Below, one piece after another: positions 5,801 to 6,398 of a stretch of 6,398 bases of DNA. The notes below the pieces were generated by a model that worked only from the letters and a program-made list of their open reading frames with translations, had not been told where the DNA came from and did no database searches. Position 1 is the stretch's first letter. Every line of letters starts with the position of its first letter. A program made the translations under genes and the position numbers. The stretch spans positions 1-6,398 of the forward strand of contig DOWV01000194.1 in assembly GCA_003519375.1 (NCBI GenBank), written 5' to 3'. This DNA is from Bacteroidota bacterium. GTDB taxonomy: Bacteria; Bacteroidota; Ignavibacteria; UBA10030.

Positions 5801-6391
5801 CTCGAAACAACGAGGAAGATCGTGGCCTCCCGGGGCACTTCCGGCAGACCGCGCATCATCGCTCTGACGGCGGACGCGATGTCGGAGGACAAGCAGAAAT
5901 GTCTCGATGCCGGGATGGATGACTATCTCAGTAAGCCCGTCCGCGTGAACGATGTCATCGCGATGCTCGACCGATGGGGCGCGGAATCAGCCGAGGCCCC
6001 GGCGCCTCAGCCTGCCAGGGCAAAGCCGGAGCTGACAGAGTTCGAGAATATGGTATTGAAGCAGCTGAGAGAATTCGGCATAGCGGAGGAGCGCGCTTTT
6101 ACGGCCGGGCTGCTGGGCGACTTTCTCAAGTCGACAAGCGACATGATAGTGTCATTGAAGAAAGCACACGGCGAGAAAAACGCGAAACGGCTCAACCATT
6201 TGGCCCACACACTGAAGGGGAGCTTCACGACGTTCAACCTGCCGGAGCTGTCGGCTCTCTGCTTTACGATTGAGAAACAAGCCGAGCAAAATAATCTGGA
6301 CGGACTCGAGACGATGCTCGAGGAGCTTCAGCATTCGTTCGAGCGCGTTCGCCCGCTCCTCGAGGAGCTGCAGAAAAAGCTGGCGCAATGA
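2804..6391 (+). CDS. Soluble hybrid histidine kinase: 4xPAS-HisKA-HATPase-REC-REC-HPt
   Basis: A 1195-residue cytoplasmic sensor kinase with no signal peptide or membrane segment. A basic Lys/Ala-rich tail (1-31) precedes four PAS domains at about 38-152, 164-278, 290-404 and 416-530, each closing with a D-I-T/S motif and joined by short charged helices. HisKA follows a coiled linker (527-552), with phospho-acceptor H560 in SHEIRTPMNG. The ATPase has its N-box (N673, N677), G1 box DTGIGIP (709-715) and G2 box GGTGLG (738-743). REC1 (~799-917) keeps D805/D806, phospho-site D850, S880 and K902. REC2 (~941-1058) keeps E947/D948, D991, T1022 and K1044. The HPt domain (~1078-1190) carries H1135 in AHTLKGS. 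By family knowledge phosphate would move from H560 to a receiver Asp, then to H1135, then to a separate response regulator, as in BarA/ArcB-type relays. No cognate regulator is in the window, so signal and output are unknown. All catalytic residues appear intact. Confidence 0.97.
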   Translation: MKTLRSKKTARKAAAKPKRTAGNKAAPASKKELLSPHEIYFRQLFASSLEGIVALNREDRIVEANPSFLRIFGFTLKEIVGQRLNDLIVPRNLGQEAEGLSKKVLNNEAVQTETVRRRKDGSMVHVSVLGAPILADGKRIGIFGIYRDISSQKKAEAALKESEVQYRRLVESASDIIYSTDLIGRFLYANPVALRITGYSEQEIIGTKYLDLIPEYYRSTAESFYRNQVRSDTPSTYFEFPTHTKGGREIWLGQNVQLVKRDGRTIGVHAIARDITLRKLIEDELRQNRNQLEMVINTVNEGITYSDEAGRFEVFNPAMEKLTGYSMIEANAGDFSRLLYPDPAARQQALDGLKELMEKGEVRDEESTIVTKTGESRTLLVTTKLIHEGARTMFLSAYRDITGRTKAERRLQESEVRFREMFDEAPVGYHELGVDGRITRVNRTELEILGYTAEEMLGMFAWEFVEEHEVSRKAVAAKLSGAIPPGQNIERKYLKKDGTTIPVLLQDRLLHNSQGAIVGIRTTLQDITERKRMEEELRRAKEEAEAATRAKSEFLAVMSHEIRTPMNGVIGMADLLSNTTLTPDQKEYVDTIRMSGEALLSVINDILDFSKFESGKIELEEAPFDLRPCIEEVYELLSPRASQKDLDLLYWVDAEVPPVIVGDKHRLRQILLNLAGNAIKFTEHGEIYISIALSWRIGRNFALEFSVRDTGIGIPPDRIDRLFKPFSQADSSTTRKYGGTGLGLAISMRLVESMRGKIWVESEQGKGSVFRFTVQSSLPVAAEAPESYSHADAGSVEGKRILVVDDNRTNLQILKQLCLHWKLIPRITASPKEALEWVRRGDPFDLGLIDMQMPEIDGVQLSAEIRAVRPAQVMPLILFSSVGLSSELQPNHRRLFAAEVAKPLKQSQLFDVLVRVMSGAQAEASVPVQRIEPAMAARMPLDIMVAEDNIVNQKLLMYLLGQLGYKPHMVSNGLEVLEELERRSYDVIFMDVHMPVMDGLETTRKIVASRGTSGRPRIIALTADAMSEDKQKCLDAGMDDYLSKPVRVNDVIAMLDRWGAESAEAPAPQPARAKPELTEFENMVLKQLREFGIAEERAFTAGLLGDFLKSTSDMIVSLKKAHGEKNAKRLNHLAHTLKGSFTTFNLPELSALCFTIEKQAEQNNLDGLETMLEELQHSFERVRPLLEELQKKLAQ

Positions 6392-6398
6392 GGGTTCT
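6388..6398 (+). CDS. Possible start of the next gene, cut by the window end
   Basis: The kinase stop TGA (6389-6391) overlaps an ATG at 6388-6390 in an ATGA arrangement typical of translationally coupled genes. Only three codons are visible and no well-placed Shine-Dalgarno precedes it, so this is a weak call. If real, a response regulator would be the natural expectation. Confidence 0.25.

Overview
This 6.4 kb window is bacterial DNA of moderately high GC content. Every gene I can support lies on the + strand. From left to right they are a RidA/YjgF-family protein, a DUF1569/DinB-like protein, a GNAT N-acetyltransferase, a small three-helix membrane protein, and a very large soluble hybrid histidine kinase. 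The kinase fills more than half of the window. Weak or absent Shine-Dalgarno sequences, a DUF1569 protein, a small membrane protein of a type I recall from Bacteroidota-like genomes, and AT-rich repeat filler between genes suggest the Bacteroidota/Ignavibacteria/Chlorobi side of the tree. This is a low-confidence inference, because there is no rRNA or other phylogenetic marker here.

Bases 1-155 are a leader with no promoter I would defend. Bases 156-1248 hold the RidA-like gene and, 31 nt after it, the DUF1569 gene, probably co-transcribed. The 3' end of the DUF1569 reading frame runs into an inverted repeat (1116-1211), so its last ~55 residues look like translated intergenic DNA. A second long imperfect hairpin (1226-1313) separates it from the acetyltransferase gene (1326-1808).

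Bases 1809-2150 are non-coding and repeat-rich: one copy of a ~57 bp dispersed repeat, then a 69 bp tandem repeat built on GTGAC-N-GTCAC palindromes. The small membrane protein gene (2151-2489) follows and ends in a perfect 16 bp palindrome. The second copy of the dispersed repeat (2542-2600) lies in the next non-coding stretch (2490-2803).

The hybrid kinase (2804-6391, 1195 aa) has the order Lys/Ala-rich tail, four PAS domains, HisKA, HATPase, two receiver domains and HPt. All phosphotransfer residues are present (H560, D850, D991, H1135), so one polypeptide carries a full multistep phosphorelay. The four PAS modules are spaced at exactly 126 residues. No DNA-binding response regulator is visible; a possible next gene starts at 6388 through an ATGA overlap.

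The four small genes show no obvious shared pathway with the kinase. The most unusual content is the non-coding architecture: each of the three small genes from DUF1569 to the membrane protein is followed by related AT-rich repeat sequence. I see no CRISPR array, tRNA, rRNA, transposase or integrase.
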